Below the pieces are notes generated by a model, which was given only the letters and a program-made list of their open reading frames with translations, did not search any database and was not told the origin of the DNA. Position numbers and translations under genes: made by a program. Positions 9,471 through 18,393 of a DNA stretch of 64,000 bases are shown here, piece after piece (position 1 is the stretch's first letter; every line of letters starts with the position of its first letter). Location of the stretch: contig CAZJMK010000009.1 of the NCBI GenBank assembly GCA_964547135.1, positions 1 to 64,000 on the forward strand. Direction: 5' to 3'. The DNA is from JAJXSS01 sp964547135. GTDB taxonomy: Bacteria; Planctomycetota; Phycisphaerae; Phycisphaerales; Phycisphaeraceae.

Positions 9471-9698
9471 TACGAAAGACACGAAGAAAGAAGTGGCCAA
9501 GTGGTCGAGTGGTCGAGTGGTCGAGTCATTTTAAATTTTGCTGTTGAATGAACGACCAAACCACGGATGGCCCCATTCACCTGATAACATCCGATGTGCT
9601 GTCTTTTCCTTGCACTTGGCCACTGGGCCACTTGACCACTCGGCCACTTCTGACAACACGGTACGGTATCATGCAGTACTTGCCATGAAGGACTTTGC
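9471..9698. repeat. Inverted 10-nt tandem repeats between VKOR and gatB
   Basis: After the VKOR stop, AGTGGCCAAGTGG and GTCGAGTG units run at 9490-9530. Before gatB the inverse orientation appears as CACTTGGCCACTGG and CCACTTGACCACTC at 9614-9651. The unit is about 10 nt. The two blocks are near complements, so the gap has a long stem-like layout. A GAAGGA sequence at 9687-9692 is the ribosome site of gatB. Confidence 0.7.
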
Positions 9699-11204
9699 AT
9701 GATGCATTCGACAACCAAGCAAACGGCGCGCTTGATGGTGGGGCTGGAAGTACACGTGGAGCTGGCCACGCGCAGCAAAATGTTCACGGCTGCGCCCAAC
9801 ATCGCGCATCGTGAAAACGAGCATGCCGAACCCAACACATTGTGCGACCCGGTGGTGCTGGGCATGCCGGGGGTGTTGCCGGTGGTGAATCGTGAAGCGG
9901 TGGAAATGTCGATGCTGGTGGGGTTGGCCTTGGGTTGCGAAATTGCGCGGTTTACCAAGTGGGACCGTAAAAGTTATTACTACCCGGATTTGCCGAAGAA
10001 TTATCAGATCAGTCAATACGATCAGCCGTTGTGTGAGCATGGGTGTGTCGAGGTGCCGTTGGACGATGGCTCGGTGAAAAGCATTCGTATTTTGCGGGCG
10101 CATTTGGAAGAGGACGCGGGCAAGTTGCTGCATGAAGCCCCGGGCGGACATGCGCTTGATGGTTCGATTGTTGATTTGAATCGCGCGGGCACGCCGCTGT
10201 TGGAAATTGTGACGCAGCCGGATTTTGAAAGTGCGGAACAGGTGGTGGCTTTTGCGCAGCTGCTGCGCAACTGGTGCCGAGCCTTGGGGGTGACGCAGGG
10301 CGTCATGCAGCAGGGACACATGCGTTTTGAGCCGAACATCAATGTGATTATTGAACGCGATGGTGTGACCTACAAAACCCCGATTGTGGAAATCAAAAAC
10401 CTCAACAGTTTTCGTGCCTTGTCGGGGGCGGTGAACCACGAACACCAGCGACAGATCGACGAATGGGAGCGCACGGGGAAAACCATGGCCGCGGGCGCCA
10501 AATCGACCCGTGGCTGGGACGATGACAAGCAGGTTACTTTTTTGCAACGGGAAAAGGAAGATGCGCATGATTATCGATACTTCCCCGACCCGGATTTGGT
10601 GCCGGTGGTGGTGAGTGATGATTGGCTGAACGAGGTGCGCAGCAAGCTGGTCGATCCGCCGCATGTGCGGGAAAAATATTACGTGGATCAATTGGGTTTG
10701 GGCGTCAAGGAAGCAAGACAGATTTTGGAGGAACCCGCCAACGCACGATTTTTTGAAGCGATGTTGCGCGAAGGTATTGAGGCCAGGCGAGCCGGTGCAT
10801 TGCTATTGAATAACCTGGCGCGACGCGCCAATGATCGGGGCGTGACAGCCGGTGAACTGGGCATCACGGTTGTGCAGGTGAAAATCATCGATCAACTGAT
10901 GCGTGAAAGCAAGGTCAGTTCCAACGCAGCCGATCAGTTGCTGGATTTGTGCATCACGGACCCGCAGGCGGACCCGCTGCAACTGGCGGAGCAGCATGGG
11001 TTGATGCAGGTGAGCGACGATGCGGCGCTGTCCGGCTGGTGTGACTCGGCGATAGCGCAAAACCCCAAAAGCGTGGAAGCGGTCAAGGCTGGTAAAGATG
11101 CGGCCATCGGGGCCTTGGTCGGTGCGGTGATGAAATTGTCCAAGGGGCAGGCCAACCCGAAAGTGGTGGGTGAAATGCTTCGGCAAAGAATCCGCGGGGG
11201 TTGA
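9699..11204 (+). CDS. gatB: Aspartyl/glutamyl-tRNA amidotransferase subunit B
   Basis: A 501-aa subunit of the GatCAB amidotransferase, which converts Glu-tRNA(Gln) and/or Asp-tRNA(Asn) to the amide form in the cytoplasm. The N-terminal 'GLEVHVELATRSKMF' and 'YYPDLPKNYQISQYDQPLCEHG' are the family signatures, 'SFRALSGAVNHE' lies in the kinase-like domain, and the C-terminal tRNA-binding YqeY-like tail covers about 355-500. Full length. GAAGGA six bases upstream of the ATG supports the start. gatA and gatC are not in the window. Confidence 0.96.
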   Translation: MMHSTTKQTARLMVGLEVHVELATRSKMFTAAPNIAHRENEHAEPNTLCDPVVLGMPGVLPVVNREAVEMSMLVGLALGCEIARFTKWDRKSYYYPDLPKNYQISQYDQPLCEHGCVEVPLDDGSVKSIRILRAHLEEDAGKLLHEAPGGHALDGSIVDLNRAGTPLLEIVTQPDFESAEQVVAFAQLLRNWCRALGVTQGVMQQGHMRFEPNINVIIERDGVTYKTPIVEIKNLNSFRALSGAVNHEHQRQIDEWERTGKTMAAGAKSTRGWDDDKQVTFLQREKEDAHDYRYFPDPDLVPVVVSDDWLNEVRSKLVDPPHVREKYYVDQLGLGVKEARQILEEPANARFFEAMLREGIEARRAGALLLNNLARRANDRGVTAGELGITVVQVKIIDQLMRESKVSSNAADQLLDLCITDPQADPLQLAEQHGLMQVSDDAALSGWCDSAIAQNPKSVEAVKAGKDAAIGALVGAVMKLSKGQANPKVVGEMLRQRIRGG

Positions 11205-11416
11205 AGAAGTCGCCGAGTGCGTTTGAAATGTTTAGCCCGGACGCTTTGCGTCGGCATTTCATGTTAGCGCCGCGATTTATCGCGTCTGCTCGGCGTATCG
11301 AGTGATTGTACATTTTGCAGTTGATTGAACGACCAATTTCAAAATCACCCAATCGCCAGATCACCCAATCGCCAAATTACGTTCTGCTCCTCTGTGGTAA
11401 AAAAAAGTCGGACCAT
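11205..11416. repeat. Convergent gatB-polA spacer with repeats
   Basis: Contains an AGCCCGGACGCTTTGCGTCGGC hairpin-type repeat (about 11234-11255, cousin at 24617), the GCGCCGCGATTTATCGCGTC palindrome (11266-11286), and an 8-nt tandem ATCACCCA/ATCGCCAG at 11344-11378. Read from the polA side the last unit is TGGCGATT/TGGGTGAT, the same sense seen after the ddl gene (43970-44000). Confidence 0.65.
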
Positions 11417-14400
11417 TCAATCGCCCTTGGCGGTGAGCCAGTCGGAACCGCAGCCGACGTCCACCTTCAAGGGCACTTTCAACAAAAGTGCGTTTTGCAT
11501 TTCATCGCGCAACAGTTGCATGGTTGCCTGTACGTGATCAGCCGGGGTTTCCACCACCAGTTCATCATGCACCTGCACCAGCAGTCGCGCAGGTAATTTT
11601 TCATTTTGAATGCGTTGATGCAGCCGCACCATGGCTTTTTTGATGAGGTCAGCGGCACTGCCCTGCACCACACTGTTGATGGCCAGTCGTTCGCCCAGGC
11701 TGCGCTGGTTGGGGTTGGTTGCCTTGATTTGCGGAATGGGGCGTCGCCGACCGAGTATTGTGGTGACGTAACCAAGTTGTTCCGCCTGCTGGATGCACTG
11801 GTCCAAAAACGCACCGATGCCGGCAAACTTGCGCTTGTAATCAGCGATCAGTTTTTTGGCATCATCGACGCTCATGCCCTCGATCCGCCGTGCCAGGCCG
11901 TAGGGCGTGACCCCGTACACGATGCCGAAGTTGATCACCTTGGCATGACCGCGCAGGGCTTTGGTAACATCACTATGTTTCACGTGAAACACCTGTGCAG
12001 CCACGGCTGTGTGAATGTCCATGTCGTCCATGAACGCCTGAATCAGGTTGGCATCGTTCGACAAATGTGCCAATACACGCAATTCGATCTGTGAATAATC
12101 CGCGCACACCAATTGACAGCCCGGCGGGGCGACGAAGGCTTTGCGAATCTGTTTACCCAGCTCGGTGCGAATCGGAATATTCTGCAAATTCGGACCGCTG
12201 GACGATAACCGCCCCGTGGCGGCACCGGTCTGATGAAACTGGGCATGCACCCGCCCGGTGTCAGCCGCGATACTTTCTTTCAGCGACTCAAGGTACGTGC
12301 CCACCAGTTTGGTCAGTTGGCGATATTCCAAAATGCCCTGAAGCACCTGTGCCTGCTGCGCGGTTAAATCGTCACGCTGGGCAAGGGTTTCGAGTACCTC
12401 AACATCCGTCGAAGGCCCGGTCTTGCTGCGCTTGACCACCGGCAAACCAAGCTGCGTGAAAAGCACCTGTGCCAGTTGCTTGGGCGAATCCAAATTACAG
12501 TGCTGACCGATATGACCCAAGGTTTCATCACGCACAATATCCATGCGCTGCGTCAGTTGCTGCCGCTGTTCCTCCAGCACGACTGAATCAAGTGCAATAC
12601 CGTTGAACTCCATCTCTGAAAGCGCTTCCACCAGCGGCATTTCAACCTCACATGCCAACGCCTCCATGCCCAATAGTCGCAACTCCGGTTGCAACTTTTG
12701 CGCCAGTCGCAAAGCCACTTCCGCATCGTCACAGGCATAAGGCGTGATCTGTGCCAGGGGCACCTGGTCCATTGTGCGCACAGATTTGACTCCGGGTTTG
12801 CGCACAGAACCTTCGCCGATCAACGCACTGATTTGCATCATGCGATGGTTGAACTGGCTCATCGCCAAGTCGTCAATGCCATGGGCGGGGTGACCCAGCA
12901 GGTGACTGGCGATCATGGAATCAAAAACAATGCCGCGCAGGGGCAGCCCGGCATGACGCAGCACCAGCCAATCGTATTTGAGGTTGTGCCCGCACTTGCC
13001 GATGGCCGGGTCGGCCAATACCGGGCCGAGTATTTGCTGCACATCCGTCAGCGACAATCGCGGTTCACCTTCGGGCGTCAGAATGGGCACATACACCGCC
13101 TGACCCGGCTGCCAACTCAGACTCAACCCGCATAGGGCTGCCCGATGCCCCAGGCCGACGGTCTCCGTGTCGATGGCCAGCAGCATTTGCTTGGCGATTG
13201 ACCCCGCCACCTCACGCAATTCATCGACACTGGTCACGGTTTGGTAATCACGGTCTGCGTGATAAACAATGTTGGTTGACCCGAGCCAATCACCGGCGGG
13301 TGATGATGATGTTGATATGGATGATGAAGTGTCATCATCGACTGACGTGGCATGATGTTGTTCATCGGCGGCATCAGCGCCAGCGTTGGCATCACTCATA
13401 CCCTCGAACAAGCTGCCGGTGAAATCGAGCGACTTGGTCGGTTTGTTTTTGCGGTGGGTGACAAGGGTTGGTGGCGATGCTTTCGGCGAAGGCGTGTTCG
13501 TCGATGATGCTGGGCTTGAAGGCAATTCGAGGCTCGCTGCCGCCGCCCCCTGCTGTTGCAAAAAGCGTTGCAGTTCGGTGCGATGTCGTGTGAAGCCCAG
13601 TTCATCAAACAGGTGTTCCAGCCCGGCGGCATCGGGGGGTTTCACGCGCATGTCATCAAGTGTCGGCGTCAGCGGCAAATCATGTTTGAGGGTCACCAGT
13701 TGGACCGATTGTGAAATCCATGCGCGGGCTTTTTCGAGGTTTTCCCTGCGTTTGCCTTTGATCTGATCGAGGTGGTTGTATATGCCGTCGATGGAACCGA
13801 ATTGGCGGATAAGCTGGGCTGCGGTTTTGGGGCCGATGCCCTCGACGCCCCGCACGTTGTCAGCCGAGTCCCCCATGAGCGCCAGCATGTCGATCACTTG
13901 AGTGGGCGTGATGCCTTTTTCCTTTTGCAACGCTGCCACGTCGATCGTGGTGTCGTTGTGAATATCGAACATCATCACGCGCTCGGTGAGCAGTTGTTCA
14001 AGGTCTTTGTCGCGGGAAACGATGCGTACCTGCCAATCGCTGCGGGCGGGGTCATCGAGTAGCCGACGGGTGAGCGTGGCGATGACATCGTCAGCCTCGG
14101 CAGTGGCGTGACCCAGTACCGTGATGCCGAACAAGCGGGTGAGTTCGAAAACCCGTTTTTCCTGCGCGATCAGGTCGGCTGGGGGCGGGGGACGGTTGGC
14201 CTTATATTGCGGGTCAATGTCATCACGAAACGTTTTACCAGGCAGGTCGATGGCCATGACCACATGTTGCGGGCGACAGGTGTTGAAAAATTTGAGGAAC
14301 ATGCCCGCCATGCCGAACACGGCCTGCGTCGGCTCGCCGGTGCGCGGACTGTTCATGCCCCCGCGAATGGCAAAGTAGGCGCGAAAAATCTGCGCATGAC

Positions 14401-14467
14401 CATCAATGAGGTACAAGGTTTTTTCCGGCGGCGGTGAAGTAACCGGGGTGTCCGGGGGGGTGGTCAT
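11417..14467 (-). CDS. polA: DNA polymerase I
   Basis: A 1016-aa DNA polymerase for Okazaki-fragment maturation and repair. In order: a 5'-nuclease domain (about 1-290, 'YLIDGHAQIFRAYFAIRGG' and 'GDSADNVRGVEGIGPKTAA'); a Pro/Ser/Thr-rich linker of about 90 residues (about 310-400); a 3'-5' exonuclease domain with acidic residues retained ('AIDTETVGLG', 'GHNLKYDWLVL', 'YACDDAEVAL'), so proofreading is probably active; and a family A polymerase domain with motif A 'ADYSQIELRVLAH', motif B 'KVINFGIVYG' and motif C 'QVHDELVVE'. The ATG at 14467 lies six bases after a perfect TATAAT. An upstream in-frame ATG at 14542 precedes that promoter and is rejected. Confidence 0.97.
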   Translation of the reverse strand: MTTPPDTPVTSPPPEKTLYLIDGHAQIFRAYFAIRGGMNSPRTGEPTQAVFGMAGMFLKFFNTCRPQHVVMAIDLPGKTFRDDIDPQYKANRPPPPADLIAQEKRVFELTRLFGITVLGHATAEADDVIATLTRRLLDDPARSDWQVRIVSRDKDLEQLLTERVMMFDIHNDTTIDVAALQKEKGITPTQVIDMLALMGDSADNVRGVEGIGPKTAAQLIRQFGSIDGIYNHLDQIKGKRRENLEKARAWISQSVQLVTLKHDLPLTPTLDDMRVKPPDAAGLEHLFDELGFTRHRTELQRFLQQQGAAAASLELPSSPASSTNTPSPKASPPTLVTHRKNKPTKSLDFTGSLFEGMSDANAGADAADEQHHATSVDDDTSSSISTSSSPAGDWLGSTNIVYHADRDYQTVTSVDELREVAGSIAKQMLLAIDTETVGLGHRAALCGLSLSWQPGQAVYVPILTPEGEPRLSLTDVQQILGPVLADPAIGKCGHNLKYDWLVLRHAGLPLRGIVFDSMIASHLLGHPAHGIDDLAMSQFNHRMMQISALIGEGSVRKPGVKSVRTMDQVPLAQITPYACDDAEVALRLAQKLQPELRLLGMEALACEVEMPLVEALSEMEFNGIALDSVVLEEQRQQLTQRMDIVRDETLGHIGQHCNLDSPKQLAQVLFTQLGLPVVKRSKTGPSTDVEVLETLAQRDDLTAQQAQVLQGILEYRQLTKLVGTYLESLKESIAADTGRVHAQFHQTGAATGRLSSSGPNLQNIPIRTELGKQIRKAFVAPPGCQLVCADYSQIELRVLAHLSNDANLIQAFMDDMDIHTAVAAQVFHVKHSDVTKALRGHAKVINFGIVYGVTPYGLARRIEGMSVDDAKKLIADYKRKFAGIGAFLDQCIQQAEQLGYVTTILGRRRPIPQIKATNPNQRSLGERLAINSVVQGSAADLIKKAMVRLHQRIQNEKLPARLLVQVHDELVVETPADHVQATMQLLRDEMQNALLLKVPLKVDVGCGSDWLTAKGD

Positions 14468-14479
14468 GGGTCGATTATA
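14468..14479 (-). promoter_or_regulatory. polA -10 box, leaderless start
   Basis: On the minus strand TATAAT spans 14479-14474 and is followed by six bases and the polA ATG at 14467. Transcription would start at about the A of the ATG. There is no SD sequence between them. No good -35 hexamer is seen at 16-18 bp. Confidence 0.55.
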
Positions 14480-14579
14480 ATGCCCGCTGCGCTCGCAAAG
14501 GAATTCACCGTAAAGAACGCGGCGAAGCAAAGCCCAAGTCAAAGCATTTCGTCAAGTTGCCCTTTTTTCGATCGAATGA

Positions 14580-14650
14580 CTCAGAGCCGCGAGTGGTAAC
14601 GAGCGGTGTATTTGAAGAACCACGCGCTTCCGCTTGTGGTTCTGAGCCGC
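14580..14650. repeat. CAGAGCCGCGAG palindromic repeat, copy 1
   Basis: A palindrome of about 71 bp. The outer arms are TCAGAGCCGCGAG and its approximate complement CGCTTGTGGTTCTGAG. The inner arms are CGAGCGGT and GAACCACGCG. Further copies lie at 56577-56634 (one outer arm missing) and 58879-58950. It sits between the divergent polA and the next gene, and its presence argues against translation starting at an upstream TTG or ATG near 14557. Confidence 0.75.
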
Positions 14651-14742
14651 TTCAAAAGTGTTTTTTGTCTTGGAAATTCATCCATCGCTGCTATGATGAT
14701 ATTGCGGCATTTCAGACGGATCGTTCACACATCGCGGGAATC

Positions 14743-15123
14743 ATGTTTATGTCGGTGCGGTTCACACAAATCGTGCAGCATCACCGGGTACGACCGGGCG
14801 GCGTGTTATTGCGTTTGTTGGCGTTGATACTGGCCTTGGGCGGGCTGGCGATCACCATCACGGCTGTGGCTGATTTTTATTACACCCGCGGCCTGTTCGA
14901 TCAGCCGCGCTACACCCATTGGCTCTGGTTCGGCGTACCCATGCTGCTCGTCGGCCTGATGCTCTGCCATTGGACCTTTGCCGACACCCGTTGGGGCACA
15001 GCCACACCACAACCCCCGCGTTCACCCATCATCAAAGCCCCCGCCTCCAAAACCCGTCATACCCATGCACAACAACCCACGCCGACGCAACCCACATCCA
15101 CACAATCGCATGTCGAAGTTTGA
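14743..15123 (+). CDS. Small membrane protein of unknown function
   Basis: A 126-aa protein. Two hydrophobic segments (about residues 20-42 and 60-82) are separated by 'DFYYTRGLFDQPRYTHW'. A basic Pro/Thr-rich tail of about 35 residues follows ('KTRHTHAQQPTPTQPT'). I do not recognise a family. ATG 14743 was chosen, with 14749 as an alternative, because sequence further upstream in frame is a dispersed palindromic repeat. The stop lies three bases before the end of the convergent AraC gene. Confidence 0.5.
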   Translation: MFMSVRFTQIVQHHRVRPGGVLLRLLALILALGGLAITITAVADFYYTRGLFDQPRYTHWLWFGVPMLLVGLMLCHWTFADTRWGTATPQPPRSPIIKAPASKTRHTHAQQPTPTQPTSTQSHVEV

Positions 15124-15126
15124 TCT

Positions 15127-15957
15127 TCAAGGCAGACTGCGACGATACGCCCGCGGCGACAGGCCGGTGATCTGTTTGAACCGGTGCGAAAAGTGAAACT
15201 CATCGCAAAACCCCAGTTCATCGGCGATGTGCTTATCCGTCAGGCGTAATCGATGCATCATTTCACAGGCCCGCTCAATGCGCTGCTGCAACTGATAGCG
15301 ACGCGGGGGCAGCCCGGCCAGTTGGGTAAAACGACGGCGAAACGTGGCGTAGGAACAACCCATCATCCGTGCCACGGCATGAATGTCCGCATGAAGTATC
15401 AACAAGGCGCGTGCCTCGGTGAGCCAGGTCATTTCATGGCCGATCTGGGCCGGGTTGTTGGCGGCCAGAGCGTCGGCTAAAAAATGTTGCAAGCGACAGA
15501 CTTCCAGCAAAGCCGTCGTCGAAGTGGGCGGTGTGGTTTCAAGGATTGAAATCAGCCGTGACCGCCACAAAGGGATCGATGACAAATGCCAGATCGGTTT
15601 TTGTTGCACCAGCAGTTGCGACTGTTCCCACAATTCAAACACAGGCCCTTCAAAAACCAGATACACCTCGCGCCAAAGGTCGTCGGGGCCTGGGCCGTAG
15701 TGATGCGGCAACTGCGGAAAGACAACGATCAGGTCACCCGCATGAATCGACCGCTGCCCAAGGTGATCGTCAAAATAAAACCCGTGCCCCTGGGTGACGT
15801 ACACCAAGGCATAACGACCAAAAACGCGTCCCGGTTGCATCGCCGGCCCACTGCCGGTTTTGAAAAGCTCGCCCGCCTGCGTGATCGCCCCCAACGGACA
15901 ACCCACCGGTGGCGTCAGGCGAAACCAGCGCGAGGTTTGGTCAAGGGGCGTATTCAT
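15127..15957 (-). CDS. AraC-family transcriptional regulator
   Basis: A 276-aa regulator. The N-terminal half (about 15-150) is a cupin-like AraC ligand-binding domain ('RYALVYVTQGHGFYFDDH', 'AGDLIVVFPQLPHHY'). The C-terminal 95 residues hold two helix-turn-helix motifs, ending in 'IADELGFCDEFHFSHRFKQITGLSPRAYRR', a canonical AraC signature. It is divergent from the dioxygenase and URO-D-like genes at 16065 and 16970 and is their likely regulator. The ATG at 15957 has a TATGAT -10-like box six bases upstream. An ATG at 15993 precedes that box and is less likely. Confidence 0.88.
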   Translation of the reverse strand: MNTPLDQTSRWFRLTPPVGCPLGAITQAGELFKTGSGPAMQPGRVFGRYALVYVTQGHGFYFDDHLGQRSIHAGDLIVVFPQLPHHYGPGPDDLWREVYLVFEGPVFELWEQSQLLVQQKPIWHLSSIPLWRSRLISILETTPPTSTTALLEVCRLQHFLADALAANNPAQIGHEMTWLTEARALLILHADIHAVARMMGCSYATFRRRFTQLAGLPPRRYQLQQRIERACEMMHRLRLTDKHIADELGFCDEFHFSHRFKQITGLSPRAYRRSLP

Positions 15958-15969
15958 GCGCAAATCATA
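15958..15969 (-). promoter_or_regulatory. -10-like box before AraC gene
   Basis: On the minus strand TATGAT (15969-15964) is followed by six bases and the ATG at 15957, the same leaderless spacing as polA. The divergent dioxygenase gene has a TGGAG ribosome site nine bases before its ATG instead. The 107-bp divergent gap is the probable AraC operator region, but no direct repeat was resolved. Confidence 0.4.
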
Positions 15970-16064
15970 CAAGTTATCGCGCATCGCAACCATGGTGAAA
16001 CAGCGATTTTGCCTATATGGTTGAGTGAATCACACAATCCTTGTTTTGGTGTGGAGTACGTCAC

Positions 16065-16964
16065 ATGCAAGTTCAATTCGGCAATCGGCGGTACGAATAC
16101 CCCAGCGTGAACCTGGGCGAGTTGCGTGACAGCAATGACCTGCTGCAACAACCTGAAGGTTTGCGACAACGCTTGCAGCGCGACGGGTATCTGTTGTTAA
16201 GGCAATTGATCCGCCGTGACAAGGTGCTGACGGCACGACAAACCATTTTGAGCTACATGGCTGAAAACCAAGGGTTGGAACCTGGTTCGCGTCCGCTGGA
16301 CGGCGTCATGGGTCAGTATGGCAAATCGGTACGGATGATGGGACGAAAAGGCATCACGCATCACCCGGCTGTCAAAGCGGTGTTGGAAAGCGACGAACTT
16401 TTTGCGTTTTATCAAAAACTATTCGGCGAAACCGTGCGCAGCTTCGACTACAAATGGATGCGGGCGGTGGGCATCGAAGAATTCACCGGCGCTCACTACG
16501 ACGTGGTTTACATGGGCAACGGCAGCAAAAACCTGCTCACCTGCTGGATACCCATGGGCGATATCGAACTGGAACAAGGCGTGCTGGCGATCTGTGAAGG
16601 TTCGCATCAGGCGCCGGGCTTTGAAAAATTGCGCCGGACCTACGGACGCATGGACGTGGACCGCGATCGAATGGACCACGGGTGGTTTTCCAAAGACCCA
16701 CAGGAAATCATCGACCGCTTCGGGGGACAGTGGAAAACCACCGCCTTCCGTGCCGGCGACATCCTTACCTTCGGCATGTTCACCTTACACGCCTCCACCA
16801 CCAACACCACCGATCGTTGGCGATTGAGTTGCGATGTTCGTTTTCAACCCTTGTCCGACCCAGCCGACCCGCGCTGGGTGGGCGATCAACCTTCGGGACA
16901 TCAACCTTCCGCTCAGACACCACCCAAAACCATGGCCGCCGCCCGTCGTGAATGGGGAGTTTAA
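16065..16964 (+). CDS. Phytanoyl-CoA dioxygenase (PhyH) family protein
   Basis: A 299-aa Fe(II)/2-oxoglutarate-dependent oxygenase-like protein. The iron-binding H-x-D is H144-Y-D146 in 'TGAHYDVVYMG', the distal histidine is H242 in 'MFTLHAST', and the co-substrate arginine follows in 'TDRWRLSCDVRF'. All key residues are present, so it should be active. PhyH proteins hydroxylate diverse small molecules and the substrate here is unknown. It lies five bases before the URO-D-like gene and opposite an AraC regulator, which suggests a small inducible catabolic operon. The TGGAG upstream supports the ATG at 16065. Confidence 0.88.
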   Translation: MQVQFGNRRYEYPSVNLGELRDSNDLLQQPEGLRQRLQRDGYLLLRQLIRRDKVLTARQTILSYMAENQGLEPGSRPLDGVMGQYGKSVRMMGRKGITHHPAVKAVLESDELFAFYQKLFGETVRSFDYKWMRAVGIEEFTGAHYDVVYMGNGSKNLLTCWIPMGDIELEQGVLAICEGSHQAPGFEKLRRTYGRMDVDRDRMDHGWFSKDPQEIIDRFGGQWKTTAFRAGDILTFGMFTLHASTTNTTDRWRLSCDVRFQPLSDPADPRWVGDQPSGHQPSAQTPPKTMAAARREWGV

Positions 16965-16969
16965 TTCGC

Positions 16970-18088
16970 ATGCCGAACCGATCCATCACCGCCCATGACA
17001 ATTTCGAACGCATGTTGCGCCATCAGGGGGCACATTGGCTGCCGCTGGATATGCCCATGACGCCGCCGGTGGTGCGGGAGATGAAAAAGCGCACCGGCTG
17101 TGATCATGTCCGCGATGCATTCGACCTCGACTTTCACTACGTCGGTGCGGGCTGGGCGCAGGACATCGAAGCCTGGAAAAAAGCGCTGACGCAACTGGGC
17201 TTTGTACTGCCGGACAATGCGGTCGTAAGGGACTACGGCATCACCCATGCGGTTCCGCCCAAAGAATCACTGGGTACTGCCGACCATTTGTTGGAAATGC
17301 TGCACCCCTTGTCGGTGGTGACCGATGTGGCGCAACTGGAACAACTGCCCTGGCCGAACGTGCACGCCCCGACGCTGGGCGCCAACCTGCCCACACAGAT
17401 CGCTGCCGGTCGAAAACAGGGTCGAGTGCTCGCCGCTTCGATGGAATGCACCGTATTCGAACACGCCTGGTATCTGCGCGGCATGGACAACCTGTTCATG
17501 GACATCGCCGAGGGCAACGGCATCGCCGACTGGCTGCTGGATTGGTTCACCGGACGCTCGATTGCTTTGGCGGGTTGTTATGCACGCTCCGGCGTCGATG
17601 TCATCGGTCTGGGTGACGATGTGGGCACGCAGATCGGCATGATGATGTCGCCCGACTTCTGGCGGCAACATTTCAAACCACGACTTGCCCGCGTGGTACA
17701 CGCCATTCGTGAAAACCAGGGCGACAAGCATATCTGGATTCGCTATCACAGCGACGGCGACATCCGTGACATTCTCAACGACCTGCACGACATCGGCATT
17801 GACATCCTCAATCCGCTGCAACCCGAATGCATGCCGGTGACGCCAACCGTCCGTCAGTATCAACACAAACTCGGCTTCTGGGGCGCCATCGGCACGCAAA
17901 CCACCATGCCCTTTGGCAGCACCCACGATGTGCAGAAAGCCGTCGATGAACTGGCCGAGCTGGCACGACAAGGTGCCGCCATCGTCGTGGCCCCGACGCA
18001 TGTGCTCGAACCCGATGTGCCCTGGGTCAACATCGAATCACTGGTGAACGCTGTGCGACAGGTGAGCCTGATGCCCGCACAGGTGTGA
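16970..18088 (+). CDS. Uroporphyrinogen decarboxylase (URO-D) superfamily protein
   Basis: A 372-aa protein of the URO-D superfamily, which includes HemE and cobalamin- or CoM-dependent methyltransferases. The C-terminal 'VHAIRENQGDKHIWIRYHSDGDIRDILNDLHDIGIDILNPLQPECM' and 'LGFWGAIGTQTTMPFGSTHDV' match the non-HemE branch common in planctomycetes. It is unlikely to be HemE given its catabolic-style neighbours. The ATG lies five bases after the dioxygenase stop, so the two are probably co-transcribed. An ATG at 16952 overlaps the previous gene and was not chosen. Its reaction is unknown. Confidence 0.8.
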   Translation: MPNRSITAHDNFERMLRHQGAHWLPLDMPMTPPVVREMKKRTGCDHVRDAFDLDFHYVGAGWAQDIEAWKKALTQLGFVLPDNAVVRDYGITHAVPPKESLGTADHLLEMLHPLSVVTDVAQLEQLPWPNVHAPTLGANLPTQIAAGRKQGRVLAASMECTVFEHAWYLRGMDNLFMDIAEGNGIADWLLDWFTGRSIALAGCYARSGVDVIGLGDDVGTQIGMMMSPDFWRQHFKPRLARVVHAIRENQGDKHIWIRYHSDGDIRDILNDLHDIGIDILNPLQPECMPVTPTVRQYQHKLGFWGAIGTQTTMPFGSTHDVQKAVDELAELARQGAAIVVAPTHVLEPDVPWVNIESLVNAVRQVSLMPAQV

Positions 18089-18393
18089 AAGATTCAATGG
18101 ATAATGGATAAAGGATGATGGCTAATGTTCGGAGAGGGTGTACGTCAATCAACTCTGGGCCGGGTTCTGCAAAGCCGCCGATGTCATCGGCGGTCAGTGA
18201 CTATCGAAACATGCAAGCACTGACAGAAAAGCTGCCGGTGCTTTCGGTATACGTCGATTGTTGACCGCCGATACCATCGGCGGCATTACTAATCACACGC
18301 GAGAGTGACACCCGACATCGCCAACCCATGCGCCGACGCCAAGCGTCCGCGCTAAACGTATTGAATCACTCGACCACTTGGCCACTTCGATTA
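18089..18393. repeat. Spacer with a 111-bp MITE-like element
   Basis: The gap starts with ATGGATAATGGAT-type tandem units, also found after sufE at 52024. A 111-bp element at 18174-18284 has 23-bp near-perfect terminal inverted repeats: the left arm starts GCCGCCGATG and the right arm ends ATCGGCGGC. Each arm is itself palindromic. After it comes a GCCGACGCCAAGCGTCCGCGCT hairpin-type repeat (about 18332-18353) and CACTCGACCACTTGGCC tandem units directly beside the end of the nuoI-like gene. No transposase is present. Confidence 0.75.

Noticed and set aside
9669..10691. 340-aa minus-strand frame opposite gatB
   Set aside because: His/Arg-rich shadow of a highly conserved gene; no start signals or domains.
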